From Symbiodinium natans (taxonomy: Eukaryota > Sar > Dinophyceae > Suessiales > Symbiodiniaceae), in assembly GCA_905221605.1 (NCBI GenBank), contig CAJNDS010002419.1, positions 248,150 to 312,149 on the forward strand: a stretch of 64,000 nucleotides of DNA, written 5' to 3'. Both the position numbers and the translations under genes were made by a program. The notes under the pieces were generated by a model that was given only the letters and a program-made list of their open reading frames with translations, did no database searches and had not been told where the DNA came from. This document shows positions 63,251 to 64,000 of this stretch, piece by piece (within the stretch, counting starts at the first letter, position 1; each line of letters starts with the position of its first letter).

Positions 63251-63412
63251 TCTGGAGGAGCTGCGCTTCCTCGGCAAGGGCGGTTTCGGCTTCGTGACGA
63301 AGGCTCCTGAGTCCGCCGGGTCTTGCTTCCCCTGGATCCTGAGCCATCACCAACCACCATGGTGCCACGAAGACTGCAGCGAGCTTGATCTGAATGCCCT
63401 CATTAAACCCTA
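63251..63412 (+). CDS. Protein kinase exon (glycine-rich loop)
   Basis: After CCTTGAAG the frame reads LEELRFLGKGGFGFVTKA, a protein-kinase glycine-rich loop (GxGxFGxV) with the usual preceding hydrophobic strand. The coding part probably ends soon after (about 63,300). The frame stays open to TAA at 63,410-63,412, which is again supplied by a CCCTAAACCC repeat, and residues after FGFVTKAPE do not resemble subdomain II. The VAIK lysine exon and the rest of the kinase were not found before the next gene at 63,732, so this may be a fragment or a gene with misplaced pieces. Confidence 0.55.
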
Positions 63413-63424
63413 AACCCTAAACCC
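63404..63424. repeat. Short (CCCTAAA)n tract
   Basis: Two and a half units, AAACCCTAAACCCTAAACCC. Confidence 0.85.
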
Positions 63425-63731
63425 AATTATTCATCTGTCGAAGGCGCGGCATCGAGTGGATCGTGTGGGGCCTGGTGCAGCATCGCATGTCCTTTCGTGC
63501 CCTTCTATCCTTGTTGCTTGTGGCCATGATTGGCGTCAGCAAACGGACTAAATAGATTGGAAAGTGGAGAAGGAATCCAAAGTTGGACCAAGAATAGGAA
63601 GGAAACTCTTGAAAGCGCGACAAAGGCCTGCCGCTTCGAGCAGCACCAATTGGCTGTGGCTCAAGCCGTTCAGCCACTTCGTAGTGCTTAGTGCTGTGTG
63701 GGCTCCCGCAGGGCGCAAGATCCCAGGTGTC

Positions 63732-64000
63732 ATGGCAGCCGAGAAGTTTCATTTCCTCATTGTTGGAGTTCCGCTGTCCCCGCTGCACAATTGCATCTCG
63801 ATTGGGCAGGAGCTGTGCCTGAGGGGCCACAATGTCACAGTGATGAGCTTTGCAGACCGAGGACGGCAAAAGGTGGCAAAGTACGCGCCGAAGTGCAAAC
63901 TGAATTACCTCAGCCTTGGCGAGCTGCCGGTTAGCGATGACAAGGAAGAGGAGCTGGTGCGGCAGATGTTGACCTCGAACAGCACTTTGCTGCAGATGTC
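63732..64000 (+). CDS. UDP-glycosyltransferase-like protein, N-terminal fragment (runs off the window)
   Basis: ATG at 63,732 begins MAAEKFHFLIVGVPLSPLHN, then LCLRGHNVTVMSFADRGRQK and LNYLSLGELP. This β-strand, 'P…GH..P…L..RGH.VT', layout is the acceptor-binding N-terminal half of GT1-family UDP-glycosyltransferases, which move a sugar from a UDP donor to lipids or small molecules. The usual first His is replaced by Leu-His-Asn. The frame is open for 89 residues to the window edge without an intron. The signature UDP-sugar motif lies in the C-terminal half, outside the window, so the family call rests on the N-terminal pattern only. Confidence 0.65.
   Translation, partial: MAAEKFHFLIVGVPLSPLHNCISIGQELCLRGHNVTVMSFADRGRQKVAKYAPKCKLNYLSLGELPVSDDKEEELVRQMLTSNSTLLQM

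Noticed and set aside
63648-63662. GTGGCTCAAG upstream of the glycosyltransferase as a spliced-leader relic
   Set aside because: Only the last eight bases agree with the spliced leader.

Overview
The window looks like nuclear DNA of a dinoflagellate, most likely a Suessiales/Symbiodiniaceae-type genome. The evidence is genes broken into many short exons, splice donors that are GT, GC and probably GA (the relaxed donor use known in dinoflagellates), scattered CCCTAAA/TTTAGGG (plant-type telomere) tracts, huge simple-sequence arrays, almost all recognisable coding on the + strand, and a decayed RNA-virus polymerase of the kind expected from dinoflagellate RNA viruses. No rRNA, tRNA, CRISPR or bacterial operon structure was seen. 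Exon borders below were read by eye from reading frame plus splice-site logic, not from transcripts.

Layout. 0-10.6 kb: weak candidate exons only (an Ala/Pro/Lys-rich exon, a basic exon with a winged-helix-like tail, an exon broken by TAG). 10.7-12.6 kb: a Gly/Lys/Trp-rich protein. 13.9-14.24 kb: two hairpin (MITE-like) elements just upstream of an intronless Gfo/Idh/MocA-type oxidoreductase (14,372-15,415). 15.5-18.4 kb: a 10-bp tandem repeat and an EF-hand-like exon on the minus strand. 18.5-25.7 kb: a phosphatidylinositol-phosphate kinase (PIP5K-type) whose introns are packed with repeats. 26.8-27.5 kb: a two-exon gene of unknown function. 28.2-29.85 kb: a 1.6-kb trinucleotide array. 31-40 kb: scattered exon candidates without recognised function. 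41.0-45.0 kb: a voltage-gated K+ channel with S1-S6, a TVGYGD pore and two C-terminal EF-hands. 46.4-49.5 kb: a decayed positive-strand RNA virus insertion ending in a truncated RdRp. 50.4-62.3 kb: one or more genes with coiled coil and at least five EF-hand motifs. 63.25 kb: first exon of a protein kinase domain. 63.73 kb to the end: start of a UDP-glycosyltransferase-like gene.

Function. The K+ channel, PIP5K, EF-hand gene(s) and kinase exon share a calcium/phosphoinositide-signalling theme, but dinoflagellate genomes are rich in all of these, so co-regulation is not implied. The most unusual items are the viral fossil, a dispersed intronic module (consensus CAGCTAxGCGGGTGGCAA followed by CCCTAAA repeats) that repeatedly sits just upstream of 3' splice sites and looks like an introner-type element, and the repeated placement of introns at the same point inside EF-hand loops.
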